DNA of 64,000 bases from Micropterix aruncella. Lineage: Eukaryota > Arthropoda > Insecta > Lepidoptera > Micropterigidae. The translations under genes and the position numbers were made by a program. Of the stretch, positions 1-10,144 are shown one piece after another (positions within the stretch are counted from its first letter, which is position 1; every line of letters begins with the position of its first letter). The notes beneath the pieces are model-generated. The model did not search any database, was not told the DNA's origin, and saw only the letters and a program-made list of their open reading frames with translations. The stretch spans positions 6,114,415-6,178,414 of the forward strand of contig OX155978.1 in the NCBI GenBank assembly GCA_944548615.1, written 5' to 3'.

Positions 1-186
1 AGGGATAGAGAGTAGCAGGTTGTTTTTTGATCTCAGAGGGCGTTCATGAGCCGATAGTGCAGTAAATCTGCCGGTAAGATAATTGGGAGCGACGCCATCC
101 AAGATCTTGAAAAGCATAGAGAACTCGCATGTCTCTTTTCTCCCGGGTCGACAACCAGTGAAGCTTCTCTCTGTACTCCGTGATGT
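1..186 (-). pseudogene. Non-LTR retrotransposon reverse transcriptase, C-terminal fragment
   Basis: On the minus strand this stretch reads as the region downstream of the RT core in jockey/CR1-type LINE proteins. Short recognisable pieces are YREKLHWL, LFKILDG, YLTGRF and LRSKNNLL. The reading needs frame changes and is cut by the window edge, so it is a dead fragment. The exact LINE clade cannot be fixed from this piece. Confidence 0.55.
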
Positions 187-340
187 GATATTTGTATAAA
201 TAACAAATGGATTATTAAATAATATCTTCAATATTATAATATTATTTACATAAAGATGTCAATTTTTATTTGGTATACAGGTTTTAATGCGTAATAATTA
301 AGCACTTTAGTTCAGGTAGACTATAAAAATAAAAAAAATA

Positions 341-620
341 AAGGAGCTGCCATGGAATTCACGGACCAAAAATCGGGCCCATCATAAATAATTATTACAC
401 TTCTGGGAGGTGAAGGGTGGATTCCGGACTTACGACCGGCGGTGGTAGGTTTAGGACAGCTGTCTTGCCACATGTGAGCGTTCACCTTACCACCCATTCA
501 CTCCCCCTTCGAAGCCATAGAATTTGAGATGCAGAAATCGCGGTTTTAGATAATTTTTCTAGAAAGGAGTTGATTATTTTCCTGGAGAGACCAGGATCTT
601 TAAAAAGGTTAGATGGCATT
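341..620 (-). mobile_element. 3' end of a LINE family, copy A (minus strand)
   Basis: Reverse-complemented, this segment matches 52300-52480 and 24000-24218 over the same stretch: the end of a coding region (around TAAAACCGCGATTTCTGC) followed by a shared 3' tail ending in an A/T-rich run. Three copies sharing one 3' end but with different 5' limits is the pattern of 5'-truncated non-LTR retrotransposons. The 51.8-52.5 kb copy shows the protein encoded upstream. Confidence 0.6.
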
Positions 621-750
621 TTATCTCTCCGTATTATTTCTGTGATGAGCCTATACTAATAATGTAATAGATGGCAATTAAATGTTATTATTTTTGTTAT
701 CATTGGTTAAATTATTCAATTTTTATAATCAATCAGTACTTTATAAAAAA

Positions 751-1320
751 CATTCATTATCAATGTTATTACAGATGGCCAAATAAATTGCTATTAGTTT
801 AACCTGATAATGCTATCAGCGCCACCTGCATGTCGCGGGAGCAAAAGGATGGTTAAATCAGTAGGAACCAATAAACAACTTTTAATAAAATATACGTTAA
901 AAATTTTTTTTTTTGCAAATTTAAAAATGTATATTTCAAAAAGTTTGAGAAGCGTTGCGCGCGCCGCCATCTACCCGTAGAAAAAATATCGCGAATAAAC
1001 AATATTTGCGATATTTTACCTACAGCCAGATGGCGCATTCATTATCAATGTTATTACAGATGGCCAAATAAATTGCTATTAGTTTCGCCTGATAATACTA
1101 TCAGCGCCACCTGCATGTCGCAGGCGCAAAAGGGTGGTTAAATCAGTACGAACTAATAAACAAGTTTTGATAAAACATACGTTAAATTTGTTTTTTTTGC
1201 AAATTTAAAAAAAATATATTTCAAAAAGTTTGAGAAGCGTTGCGCGCGCCGCCATCTACCCGTAGGAAAAATATCGCGAAAAAACAATATTTGCATGTTT
1301 TACCTACCGCCAGATGGTGC
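751..1320. repeat. Tandem duplication, 285-bp period, with hairpin core
   Basis: The block beginning CATTCATTATCAATGTTATT at 751 starts again at 1036 with small differences. Each copy ends in an inverted repeat: a GCGC-CCATCTA...AAATATCGC arm, then GCGATATTTTACCTAC...AGATGGCG. The same hairpin core recurs at 24.8, 29.5 and 50.9 kb, so the duplicated unit is a palindromic MITE-like element. Confidence 0.7.
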
Positions 1321-1525
1321 AGCGCACTCAACGCTTTTTATACTTCTTTCAAAAAACTATTTTTTTTTCATTAAAAAAAAAATATCAAAAGTTTCATATT
1401 TGCTAGTTTGTACTGATTTGCCCACTTCAAGAATGCCAGTTAATTTAAAGTCAAGATATAAACACCAAATTTTGGTATTTATAGATTCGAATTTAAAATT
1501 GTAAATGTTTACTTTTACATTACTA

Positions 1526-1766
1526 GCTGCGCCCCGCGGTTTCAACCGCGTGGTGATGGAAAATTGTGATAATGATGATAGAAAGTATTTTATATTTTCA
1601 TTGTTTTTATATTATTCTGCTATTCGGGACGGAGACAAATCCAACAAATTAAAAATCATGAAAATCGGTCCATCCGTTCTCCAGTTATACGTGTTCGAAC
1701 AACTATACGATTATACATTATATACGTGTAACTCCAACGGTTTTCGCGGCGCACGCCAGAATAGCT
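1526..1766 (+). mobile_element. Interspersed repeat with CTAGCTGCGCCCCGCGG start
   Basis: Begins ACTAGCTGCGCCCCGCGG and carries a GACGGAGACAAAT / ATCGGTCCATCCGTTCT block that recurs at 10035-10120 in the element starting at 9577. This looks like the 3' region of RTE-type LINEs or the SINEs they mobilise in insects. No coding sequence of its own is recognised. Confidence 0.4.
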
Positions 1767-1975
1767 CGCAGATGGCAGATGGCAGACGGTTAAAAAGAGG
1801 ACGTAGGGAAGAACCTCCAGATACCTAAAAATACCATTGATAATATACGGCATTAGAAACGTTTTGGCAACTTTTCTGCGGCTGTGACATGCAGGTGGCA
1901 CTGATAGCAATGTCCGTCGAATCATTGAAGATGAATGTTTTTTTTATGATTAGTAACATTCTATTATTAGTTCCA

Positions 1976-2224
1976 TTAACCCCTCAAATGAATGGCGATT
2001 AGCTCGGGTTGCCTACGGCAAAATGTATATAAATTTATATTTACATTTACATTTACATTTACATAGAGCGGGGTTTACTATAGAGCTATAGCATTACTAT
2101 AGAGCGGATTACTATAAAGCGGCGCACATTTACATTTATATTTATATTTATATAAATTTATATACATTTTGTATACATTTTGCCAAGGCATCCCTTAAGG
2201 GACGCCTCACATTTGAGGGGTTAA
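1976..2224. mobile_element. piggyBac-like MITE, 241 bp, TTAA target site (copy 1)
   Basis: A 241-bp element (1980-2220) starts CCCCTCAAATG, ends with the inverted complement CATTTGAGGGG and is flanked by TTAA on both sides (1976-1979, 2221-2224). TTAA duplication with CCC-starting termini is characteristic of the piggyBac superfamily. The interior is non-coding, with runs of ACATTT units and a near-palindromic arrangement. A second copy of the same length lies at 18048-18288. Confidence 0.75.
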
Positions 2225-2319
2225 TCGCATTTTTTCGGCTGATTACATAAGATTACCTAAGGATACGGAGATTAGAATGCCATCTACTAAATGAAATGAC
2301 TGGCTCCATTTACCAATTC

Positions 2320-2592
2320 GCGTTTATAATATTATTATTATAGTAGGATAGAATTTAAATTTCGAATGTCAATTTCTTAGATTTATTTTCCTACTTACTT
2401 GACAGTTATCGTTATATTTTAGATAATTCACGCTATATCTTTATAAATTATAGCCTATGTGTTATTCTGATGTGTAAGCTATATTATTGTAAAGTTTCAT
2501 CAAAATCCATTCAGTAGTTTTTGCGTGAAAGAGTAACAAACATGCACACATACATTCTTACAAACTTTCGCGTTTATAATAGTAGTAGGATT
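2320..2592 (+). mobile_element. RTE/SINE-type 3' end fragment
   Basis: Contains ATCAAAATCCATTCAGTAG, a run of ACA-rich sequence and a terminal CGCGTTTATAATAGTAGTAG. This arrangement is familiar from the 3' end of short RTE-related repeats in insects. An earlier partial copy of the terminal motif occurs near 2322. No ORF is recognised. Confidence 0.35.
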
Positions 2593-2981
2593 CTCGCCGT
2601 AAATTTGTATTTCAAGCAAATATCAACAAAATTAAACATTGAAATAATTTCATAAACCACTAAATATTTTCTTGCAAAAGCGAACTAGTTGATGTAACAT
2701 CTCGTTTAAAGTGGTTGACTGAAAGAAATGTAAATGTAAATGGTTTTCTTTCATCTACCACGATGTTCATAATTGAAAATCATGGTAGGTATATGGGTAA
2801 GTCGATGCGATTTGCGTCCGACCGTGGTGCATGCGGCGCCGATTTTTTCCCGTAATATCGAGCCAAATATTTGATTTTACTTAGCCGGAAAGTGTTGTAA
2901 ACGCGCGAAAAAAAAACGAGATGACTGAAATATCCATTTTGCCCCCGCCCCCTGAGACGATTCAGACCATTTCCAGATTGG

Positions 2982-3120
2982 TCTGTGTGTGTGTGTGTGT
3001 GTCTGTCTGTATATTCCTCCACGATAGCGCCCAAACGCCTAATCCGATTAAGCTGAAATTTGGTATGCAGGCATCATTTGGTCATGGCAAGAGTTGAAAA
3101 GATTGTAATTGAAATCTACT
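2982..3120. repeat. (GT)n followed by a dispersed repeat shared with 50.2 kb
   Basis: A (GT)n tract (about 2984-3001) leads into a segment containing CGATAGCGCC, GATTAAGCTGAAATTTGG and CATTTGGTCATGGCA. The same segment occurs at 50187-50290 in the same orientation, so this is a dispersed repeat, probably the 3' part of a retroelement. Confidence 0.5.
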
Positions 3121-3205
3121 ATTCACATCATCCTCGAAATGGTTGACTTAGAGATTTGAAACTTGTTACACAGATGCCTTGTTGGATCGAAATCACACAA
3201 AATTT

Positions 3206-3475
3206 TGGTTGGAGTATCTCATATACAAGCTACACTAATAATATTTCAATTCCGCCATACATTTTTATCAAATATTAACTCCGAGCCGCCCGAGGCTAGT
3301 CCAGAAACGAGCCGCGCCGATTGAGGCGGCTGTAAAACGGAACCGAAACTCGAAATATCAATCTGAACCCAAACTCGAACTATTAATCTCGAAATATTGG
3401 ATCACATTATAAAATTTTGGTTGAAATAACTCATATACAAGCTACACTAATAATATTTGAATTCCGCCATACATT
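3206..3475 (-). repeat. Two partial copies of a SINE-like repeat
   Basis: The block CTCATATACAAGCTACACT followed by AATAATATTT and TTCCGCCATACATT occurs at about 3220-3270 and again at 3428-3475. In the opposite orientation it occurs at about 62400-62460. The 62.3 kb copy is preceded by a pol III B-box-like GGTTCGATTCC, which suggests a SINE. Confidence 0.4.
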
Positions 3476-3562
3476 ATCAAATATACAAAAAAAAAAGGTT
3501 TTAAAGATATATAAAAAAGTCGACGACAGCATATATCCAACTTTTATATTTAAGGTACAAAT

Positions 3563-4082
3563 AGTGGCCATCCACATATTAAGTAGTCACCGAGTGGGAA
3601 GGGGGAGGGGATGGAGCTGAGGTTTACGCTTGATTACGTGGAGGAGGGGGGAGAGGGTGCCCGTCCTGATTACGTAATCAACTTGGGTCACCGCGTCGTA
3701 TTTTTTTTGACTAAACCTGCACGGAAATAACGCAGTGCCACGCCAAAGATACCCCTCCCTCCCCCCCCCCCCCCCCTCCCCGCACGCGCGATGTGCGTAG
3801 ATACTCCACGCGTTCGTCTGCGATTGAGTCGCTCAGGCCTGTTGCTGGAAGCGCTGCGTTCGGAAGATTGGGATTTGTAAAATAAACCAACCTGTTTGAC
3901 ATTTTGTAATTACTTTAAATTAATAAAGTACATTTTTAAAAGTATTCTAAAATGTTTTGTTCCTTTTACCGTCTTCAAACATTTTCAGTTCACGATTCTT
4001 CACATTTTCCGCGAATTGGGGGAGGGGAGGATACGAAAATCCCAAAAACGTGATTAGTACGTAATATGTGGACGGCCCCTAA
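3563..4082. mobile_element. TIR MITE with CCACATATTACGTAATC termini (copy 1)
   Basis: Left end GGCCATCCACATATTAAGTA and right end TACGTAATATGTGGACGGCC are inverted repeats. Both subterminal regions are purine/pyrimidine-biased and contain C or G runs. A second copy with the same ends lies at 14373-15033. The interior has no recognisable coding sequence. Confidence 0.65.
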
Positions 4083-4121
4083 CTGCTTTTAAGTCTCAAA
4101 AATGTTAGAAAAATAAGTAGG

Positions 4122-5152
4122 CAATGGGCTCGATTGCGTTTCTTCGTGAACTAAAATCGGAAATTAGTCCGTGTGAACGAGACAGGGCAATGCACTAGAG
4201 CGGAGTGTGAGATGACCGGTTGTCACTTTTTCGCATTAAGAGGCCGTACACGAAATTTTGCGCATTTCGTGAATTTACGTAATTTTGCAGACGTGAATTT
4301 AAGGTTAAAATACTGTATTTCTATAAGTTTTATTGCACAACATAAAAGGTCATTTATATTATTGTCTAATGAGTGAGCTACTTTTTTGAAAATTTTTATA
4401 GAATTTTGATTAATTGACCTTAAACCGGCGACTGTTTGTGAATTTTTGCTGTAAGAGGTTTAGAATATAACATATTTACGAATCGTTTTGACATCTAAAC
4501 GGTATAAAAAAAATACAATGTATTGTTGTGAAAGTCCTCTATATAATAAGTGAATCACTTTTTACTACTTTCATATAAAATTGTTGATAAAAAAAACATT
4601 TACTTTGTCAAATTTTTTAGAAAATGGGCGAAGAAATGCTTTTGATTTTGGCCTTTTAGAACTCTCGTTCATAAAATAAAAACAACAGAAATAAACTTTA
4701 GTTCAATATCAATCCATTTCCTCAAAAAAAATGCAAAACATTAGTTAAAGTTGGCAATAAAGTCTTTTAAAACAATCTAATTCTCGCGATATGATACTCG
4801 CCTATGATACGATTCACGCCTCAAGTCAGCTAGTCCCTGCCGAGCGCTTCCAAAGGGTGGACATATCTCTTTGGCTCCGAAAATCCTACCTACCTATAGT
4901 TATATTATACCATTGATTATAGAGGTATCACGGCCCACATCTATTTCGTACACGGCCTCTTAAAACTGCCCGCCAAGGTCAAATCTTACACCGCACGAAA
5001 TATGCTCGAATTTATTCGGACGAGTATAAGTTCGGCAGGTAGTATTTATCGACGATCGTTCGTTTCATTTTCCGCTTTAACGTATTGCTCTGTCTCGTTC
5101 GCTTGGACTAATTTTAGTTTTAGTTCACAAAGAAACGCAATCGGGCCCAGTG
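4122..5152. mobile_element. DNA transposon remnant with ~85-bp terminal inverted repeats
   Basis: The left end CAATGGGCTCGATTGCGTTT and the right end, whose complement is CACTGGGCCCGATTGCGTTT, pair over about 85 bp. A further inverted pair, AAGAGGCCGTACACGAAAT, lies inside (about 4240 and 4950). The flanks match 25998-26105, where the same repeat is present without this insert, which marks 4122-5152 as an insertion. The termini resemble hAT ends, but a clean 8-bp duplication is not visible. No transposase was recognised in the interior. Confidence 0.6.
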
Positions 5153-5704
5153 TTTGTTGAAGACATTAGCAATAAAATAAGAATCCTTATCAAAATAAAT
5201 GAATCCATTATCAAGGCTGTAGTGATATCACATTCGGATGTAAGTTTCGAAGAATACTTCCAGATGTTTGATTTCAGCAACTCTAGGAGCACATGCCCAG
5301 CGATAGATATTTTTTAGGTAGTAATCCATAAGTAATGACGTCATTGTATTATCGCTGCATGCACGTTGATGAATGAATGGTCATATCTGTCTGCAAGCAA
5401 CACTGACGTGAAAAAACAGCTGTTTCGGGCGACTAGAGGAGACGATGGCGGTGTCGGGTTCTATTCTCGGAAGCACGGCGTGGGCGCTATACGTAGTACG
5501 TCACGAGACATACAGAGTGTCCTATAAATACATTGTGTGTCGCCAGGAGAGATTCTGTAGGAAGGGCGCGGCGTGCCGCGACGCTGCAGACTATTTTTTC
5601 AACCTACATGCTTTTTGCTGCGTAAAAACAGCCCTATTTACGAGACTTCCCAGTCGGTCTGTTTGTCTGCACGTCGCCCTTGATTATCTAGATTCTAGAC
5701 CATT
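5153..5704. other. No gene recognised
   Basis: The first part (5153-5230) continues the repeat whose uninterrupted form is at 26.0 kb. The remainder has open frames on the plus strand, but no protein family, splice pattern or repeat that I recognise. Confidence 0.4.
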
Positions 5705-6020
5705 TTAGGGGCTTTCTAGACGATCAAGCATGCTTGTCAAGCATCGCGCCTCGGGCTGGGAAGGGATCGTAAACCGCAGGAAATATGCAAATATTTTAAA
5801 ATATATTTACCAAAAATGCCTATTTTTGTAATTTATTTATACCAGGGAATCACGTCATTCATCAATCAATTACGTGTAATTAACCTTACTCCCTGGTATA
5901 AAACTACAAACTAAGCATTTTTGTTAAAAATTTAAAAAATATATTTGCATATTATATCCTGCGGTTTACGATCCCCTTCCAGTCCGCGACGCGATGCTTG
6001 ATCTTCTAGAGAGCCCCTTA
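5705..6020. mobile_element. Foldback MITE, TTA target site (copy 1)
   Basis: The element (5708-6017) is nearly palindromic along its whole length: ends GGGGCTTTCTAGACGATC and its complement, then GGGATCGTAAACC, ATATGCAAATAT and a central TACCAGGGA...TCCCTGGTA. TTA lies directly outside both ends (5705-5707 and 6018-6020). A GG-starting terminus with a 3-bp TWA duplication fits PIF/Harbinger-related MITEs. A second copy is at 11799-12120. Confidence 0.7.
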
Positions 6021-6043
6021 AAACTATCAACGTAATGTTTCTT

Positions 6044-6075
6044 TAGACGATCAAGCATGCTTGTCAAGCATTGCG
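6044..6075. mobile_element. Partial end of the foldback MITE
   Basis: TAGACGATCAAGCATGCTTG and the following CAAGCATTGCG repeat the terminal part of the neighbouring foldback element. Only one arm is present, so this is a solo remnant beside the full copy. Confidence 0.55.
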
Positions 6076-6084
6076 TCGCAAGCA

Positions 6085-6600
6085 ACACATCAAACCTGTT
6101 AAAAACGTTCAGCGAGAAAAATCGGCGATCTGCGAACATATATTGGATAGCGGAAGTAACCCCTGGATGCAGTTTCAAAATCCCATTGTGCAATCCAATG
6201 AACAATTCTACTTTCCTTGCATGATCCGAGAAGCCATTGAAATAAGAAGAACCCCGAACTTCAATAGAGACCACGGTTACAAACTCTCTTCTATGTGGAA
6301 CCCTCTTCTTAAAATGTTCCCGCCGCCGAACGCCGAACGCAAGGAAAGACAGGATACAGTGAGTGTTGTGTGCAAGACGGATTTTCGAAATTCGCGCGCT
6401 CCGAGCCCGGCCCCCCACCACCGTTCTAACATACGCAGTGGCGGCAGCGGTATGCGGCCTACCCGCAAAACAACGGATTGACAGCTCTTTCAGTGTACCC
6501 TGGACAACGGCGGCTGCAACGTCACCGAAACGTCGGGTGCTACAAATTCCACGCGGTAAATTCGTGTCTATCCTATTTATAATCGCATAAGTAATTTCGG
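6085..6600 (+). pseudogene. Penelope-like element, C-terminal endonuclease fragment
   Basis: The plus-strand frame contains SAICEHILDSG and IREAIEIRRTPNFNR, then GYKLSSMW. These resemble the end of the GIY-YIG endonuclease domain at the C terminus of Penelope-like element proteins. The RT and the N-terminal part of the endonuclease are missing. Downstream, ACCGAAACGTCGGGTGCT and an AATTCCACGCGG block look like the terminal repeat region of such elements. The reading frame runs on past the homologous part by chance. Confidence 0.5.
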
Positions 6601-6668
6601 AGATTACCCTCTAGATACAAACTTACAAACATACAAACTTACAAACATTACTTATTTATAATATTAGT
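6600..6668 (-). mobile_element. Short RTE/SINE-type fragment
   Basis: On the minus strand it reads ATCTATACTAATATTATAAA followed by GTTTGTAAG repeats and GGGTAATCTCCGAAA. This is the start of the same repeat family seen at 21757, 24431 and 26402. Confidence 0.5.
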
Positions 6669-6671
6669 ATA

Positions 6672-7005
6672 GATATGTGTGGTTTATGTATTTATCCATA
6701 TAGATACGAACACGTATATTTCCGGAATGTACTCAATCAGATCTGTCATTTGAAACTAAACACGATATATGTATGTTCATTTATTGATATTTGGATATTT
6801 GGACATTTGGACATGTACACAGCTACTTACTTGATATTTCGACAGATACTCGGGATGACAACGGTTCTAACAAAACCTCCCACTTCTAAATCGGTTGAAG
6901 CGTTTAGAAGCTGTGGTTGAATAAAGAAACGAAACATACATACATGAACCCTAAACAAATAACACTCTTTTTTTTTTGGAAGTCGTGTGAAACACGACTT
7001 TTTTT
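6672..7005. repeat. Dispersed repeat shared with 46.15-46.48 kb
   Basis: Runs colinearly with 46151-46475: GGTTTATGTATTTATCCATA, then ACTCAATCAGA, TTTGGACAT units, ACTTACTTGATATTT, ACTTCTAAATCGGTT and a terminal CTTTTTTTTTTGGAAGTCGT-like stretch. The two copies differ by small indels. The family is not identified; the end resembles that of the RTE-type repeats at 22.2 kb. Confidence 0.6.
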
Positions 7006-7426
7006 GAGCCATTTTCGAGTCACGCCAAATTACTCACATCTCGGAAACGTCTGGTAGTCGCAGTCGCTTAATTATATGCTAATGACGAATACCGGTTGAA
7101 ATGATGTGTGATTCAACAGCATAATGAGGTTACTGACCTATCAATTCATTGCCAATGCCGGACAACAAAAAAAACAGCATACAGATGTTTCCGCAAAAAA
7201 GGCGACGACTAGGCCACGCCTATGGATTCGGCTGCTTTTACATTAAATTACAGTTAATTAAGGAAAGCTGTCTGCAATCTTTATGTACACTACCGCTCAA
7301 AAGTATTTGGGCACCCACTTTTTATTGTACTGATTATATTAAAGGTATTTAGAAAATCCTGTTTTTAAGCACATTTGGGTAGGGTACACGCCCGAAGTGC
7401 ATTGATATACGTACGTATCTGGCTTA
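7006..7426. other. No gene recognised
   Basis: No coding sequence is recognised. ACTACCGCTCAAAAGTATTTGGG near 7289-7310 resembles a Tc1-type terminal repeat, but no partner end was found. Confidence 0.35.
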
Positions 7427-8707
7427 TATTAGGACCTTGCATTGAAAACTTCGATTTCCCAAAAAATACCGTAACTTATATTTCTAGTCATTTACCAAAT
7501 TGCAAAATACTTCATGTCAATGCGTCATCATTAGGCTTCAATTATCAGTCTGTGTCATTTCGTTGAAGCGTCAACAACGGTAATTTTGTTAGCTTCGAAG
7601 ATTTCGAAATTTGAGCCGACAAAACGTCATTTGCGGGAAGCAATGCTTTTCTGCTTTCATCTTAAGAAAACTGCAGCAGAATGTCATAGATTGCTGCTGG
7701 AGGCTTACGGGGAATTTACTCCGACATAAAGGACTGTTGGGACTTGATTTCTCCGTTTCAAAAGTGGTGATTTCGATGTGCAAGACAAAGAGCGCCCAGG
7801 CCAAGAGCAAAAATTTGAAGAAGCCGAATTGGAGTCCATACTCCATGAAGATTCGAGTCTGACACTGAAAAAGATAAGTGAAGTGCTTAATGTTCATCCC
7901 TCAACCGTTTCAAGACGTTTAAAATCTATGGGTCATTCAAAAGGAAGGGCATTGGGTTCCTCGCGAGTTGAAGCCAAAAGACATCGAAAGACGTTTCATG
8001 ACTTGTGAAATGCTCCTTCGCCGTCAAAAATTAAAAGGTTTTCTCCACCGAATAATCACCGGCGACGAAAAGTGGATCTTTTACGAGAACCCCAAAAGCA
8101 AAAAATATCGCTCGTACCCCGGTGAATCACTTCCATCGACCTCAACAGCCACGCCGAAGAGAGACATCCACGGATCCAAGGTAATGTTGATCCAAGGCAA
8201 TCTATTACGAGCTACTGAAACCGGGAGAAACCATCACGGACGATCGCTATCGAGCTCAGCTCAAGAATTTGAGCGATGCTGTGAAGGTAAAACGGCCGGA
8301 ATACGCTAAAAGGCACGACAAGGTAATTTTGCAGCATGACCATGCTCGACCACACGTCGCGATGCAGATCAAGAACTTCCTGGAAACGCTTCGCTGGGAC
8401 ATCCTACCTCACCCGCCGTACTCCCCAGATATTGCGCCATCCGACTACTATTTGTTCCGGTCAATGGCCCATGGCCTTTCCGAGAAGCGCTTCCAGTCTT
8501 TCGTGGATATTGAAAAATGGCTGGATTCGTGGATAGCCTCTAAGAACGAAGACTTCTTCCACCGGGGAATCTGTCTCTTGCCAGAAAGATAGGAGAACGT
8601 CATAGCTAGCGATGGACAATACATTGAATGAAATGCACTTTCCAATTTACTTCGAAATAAATGTTCAATATCACAAAAACTCAAAGTTTTCATTCAAAGA
8701 CCTAATA
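7427..8707 (+). mobile_element. mariner transposon, full length but inactive
   Basis: The element spans 7429-8705, about 1.28 kb and typical for mariner. Its terminal repeats are TTAGGACCTTGCATTGAAAA on the left and, as complement, TTAGGTCTTTGAATGAAAA on the right. Both ends are bordered by TA (7427-7428 and 8706-8707), the mariner target duplication. The transposase inside is broken. Confidence 0.85.
7602..8631 (+). pseudogene. mariner transposase pseudogene
   Basis: Encodes a DD34D-type transposase that cuts and pastes the element at TA sites. The first part (LREAMLFCFHLKKTAAECH) is followed by a stop at about 7722 and a frame change, then KSGDFDVQDKERPG and a helix-turn-helix segment LTLKKISEVLNVHPSTVS. 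The catalytic region shows ITGDEKWI, LQHDHARPH and YSPDIAPSDYYLF, so all three aspartates of the triad are visible. Further damage includes a frameshift near 7950, a small deletion near 8190 and a tryptophan changed to a stop at 8590. The motifs suggest a mellifera-like subfamily, which is an inference. Not functional. Confidence 0.85.
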
Positions 8708-8720
8708 AATAAAATTTGTG

Positions 8721-9067
8721 TAAGGCTCATAACGCACTGGCGTCCATGGCTCCAGAGCCATGGCTGCGGAGCCAGAACGTTACTGAAGAATGTATGGAGG
8801 TGCACGCACTGGGCGGCCAGGTTCCGTTGGCTCCAGGAGCCGGCAGCACATACAAGCGTGCAAAATGGGAGCCACTGGCTGCGCGCAGCCCGAATGTATG
8901 TGGCTCACGATGTATGCGCGCATCCGCACACGCGGAGCCGGCTCCGCGGCAAGTCGTATGCCGCTGACGCTGAGCGGCGACTCTGGCCGCCTAATCTGGC
9001 TCCCTCTTTTTTTCTGGCTCCGCACCATGGCTCCGGAGCCATGGACGCCAGTGCGTTATGAGCCTAA
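8721..9067. mobile_element. GC-rich TIR MITE, TAA target site
   Basis: The element (8724-9064) starts GGCTCATAACGCACTGGCGT and ends with the inverted complement; TAA borders both ends (8721-8723 and 9065-9067). Inverted repeats reach about 40 bp, including CCATGGCTCC(A/G)GAGCCATGG, itself a palindrome. The interior is GC-rich, with more GGCTCC/GGAGCC palindromes, unlike the AT-rich surroundings. A GG terminus with a TWA duplication suggests a Harbinger-type MITE. It lies 19 bp beyond the mariner end. Open frames inside are a by-product of composition. Confidence 0.7.
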
Positions 9068-9119
9068 AAGCCTACTAGCTGAAACCCGTCGAGATCGACG
9101 GTCGGTTTATTGACAGTAA

Positions 9120-9417
9120 TGTTTCAAAAATATGGTTTCGTATTTTGAGATAAAAAGTCGATATCGCTGAATGTGCGATTTTTTCAGTTCTCCAACTTTC
9201 TAATAATTATTCATAAGTATCTAATTGTTTTACAAAATTAAGTTTTAATGTTTTATATTTCAAATTTCAATGCGATCATTCTACAATTCTTCTTTTCATG
9301 ATCCATCGAGTAGTTTCTTTCTTATTATCGTTTTTTTAAAGTGCTATATTTTTGACCTTCAACTCTCAGAAATGATAGGTGACTGCCAAGATTTACACCC
9401 GCCGCTTGAGGGGTTAA
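9120..9417 (-). repeat. Left arm of a large inverted repeat pair
   Basis: Reverse-complemented, this arm matches 10783-11075 over almost its whole length, starting TTAACCCCTCAAGCGGCGG. The TTAA/CCCCTCAA terminus is like that of the 241-bp piggyBac-like MITE, so each arm may be one end of a related element. A diverged third copy ends at 31906. Confidence 0.7.
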
Positions 9418-9576
9418 TAGGAAAATATAATTAAGGCTACCAAAAATAAAATGAATAATTTTTTAACAGAATTTTTAAATTACCATTTTTATAACTGAAC
9501 GTTTATTAATGTCCGATACCTTTATTATAGGAATTATGGCCTATTTGGCAATAGGCGCTTTCGCAAATATAATATA

Positions 9577-10144
9577 CTAGCTGACCCGGCGAACTGTCGT
9601 GTTACAGATTAGCTGAACTTAATTTATGATTTTATGAAAGTAATACAATGAATACAAAATAAATATTAAGTTCACTACTTTATTAGGATAATAACACAAA
9701 AAGAAATATAAAAGTACAAAAATTAAGTATATCAATCGCGTGTCAGCAAGACATTGAATTAAACTATTTACATATTATGCAGCCGTTGATTTTGATTTTA
9801 TGGGATGCACTCGGTTTAATTCTCTTCATTGAAGCACCTTGTGATACACGACATTTTTTGTTTCTTTATCAGGCGCAAGAACAAATAAAGCGGATGATTT
9901 GCCGACAACACGTGAACATGCCATGTACAACTGACCATGAGAAAAACACGAATTTACTTTTTGTATGGGAAAATGTTTTTTCTTTTATTTTAATTTTTCG
10001 TCAATTTTCCAATTATCGTTTTTAATAGTTATTCTACTATTCGGGACGGAGACAAATACTACAAATCAAAAACCATGAAAATCGGCCCAGCCGTTCTCGA
10101 GTTATAAGTGTTCGAACAAACACGATTTTGTTCTATACATATAG
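9577..10144 (+). mobile_element. Interspersed repeat starting CTAGCTGACCCGGCGAACTG
   Basis: Starts ACTAGCTGACCCGGCGAACT and ends with GACGGAGACAAATAC, ATCGGCCCAGCCGTTCTCGA and GTGTTCGAACAAAC. The end block is shared with 1630-1720. This is a common insect non-autonomous retroposon layout (RTE-related, possibly SINE). It lies between the two inverted arms at 9120 and 10783. Confidence 0.45.

Noticed and set aside
7285..7330. Tc1-like terminal repeat (ACCGCTCAAAAGTATTTGGG)
   Set aside because: No partner end in inverted orientation and no transposase of that type nearby; the mariner has its own, different ends.
8612..9113. Overlapping 80-150-codon frames on both strands
   Set aside because: They arise from the palindromic GC-rich MITE, which is open in many frames.
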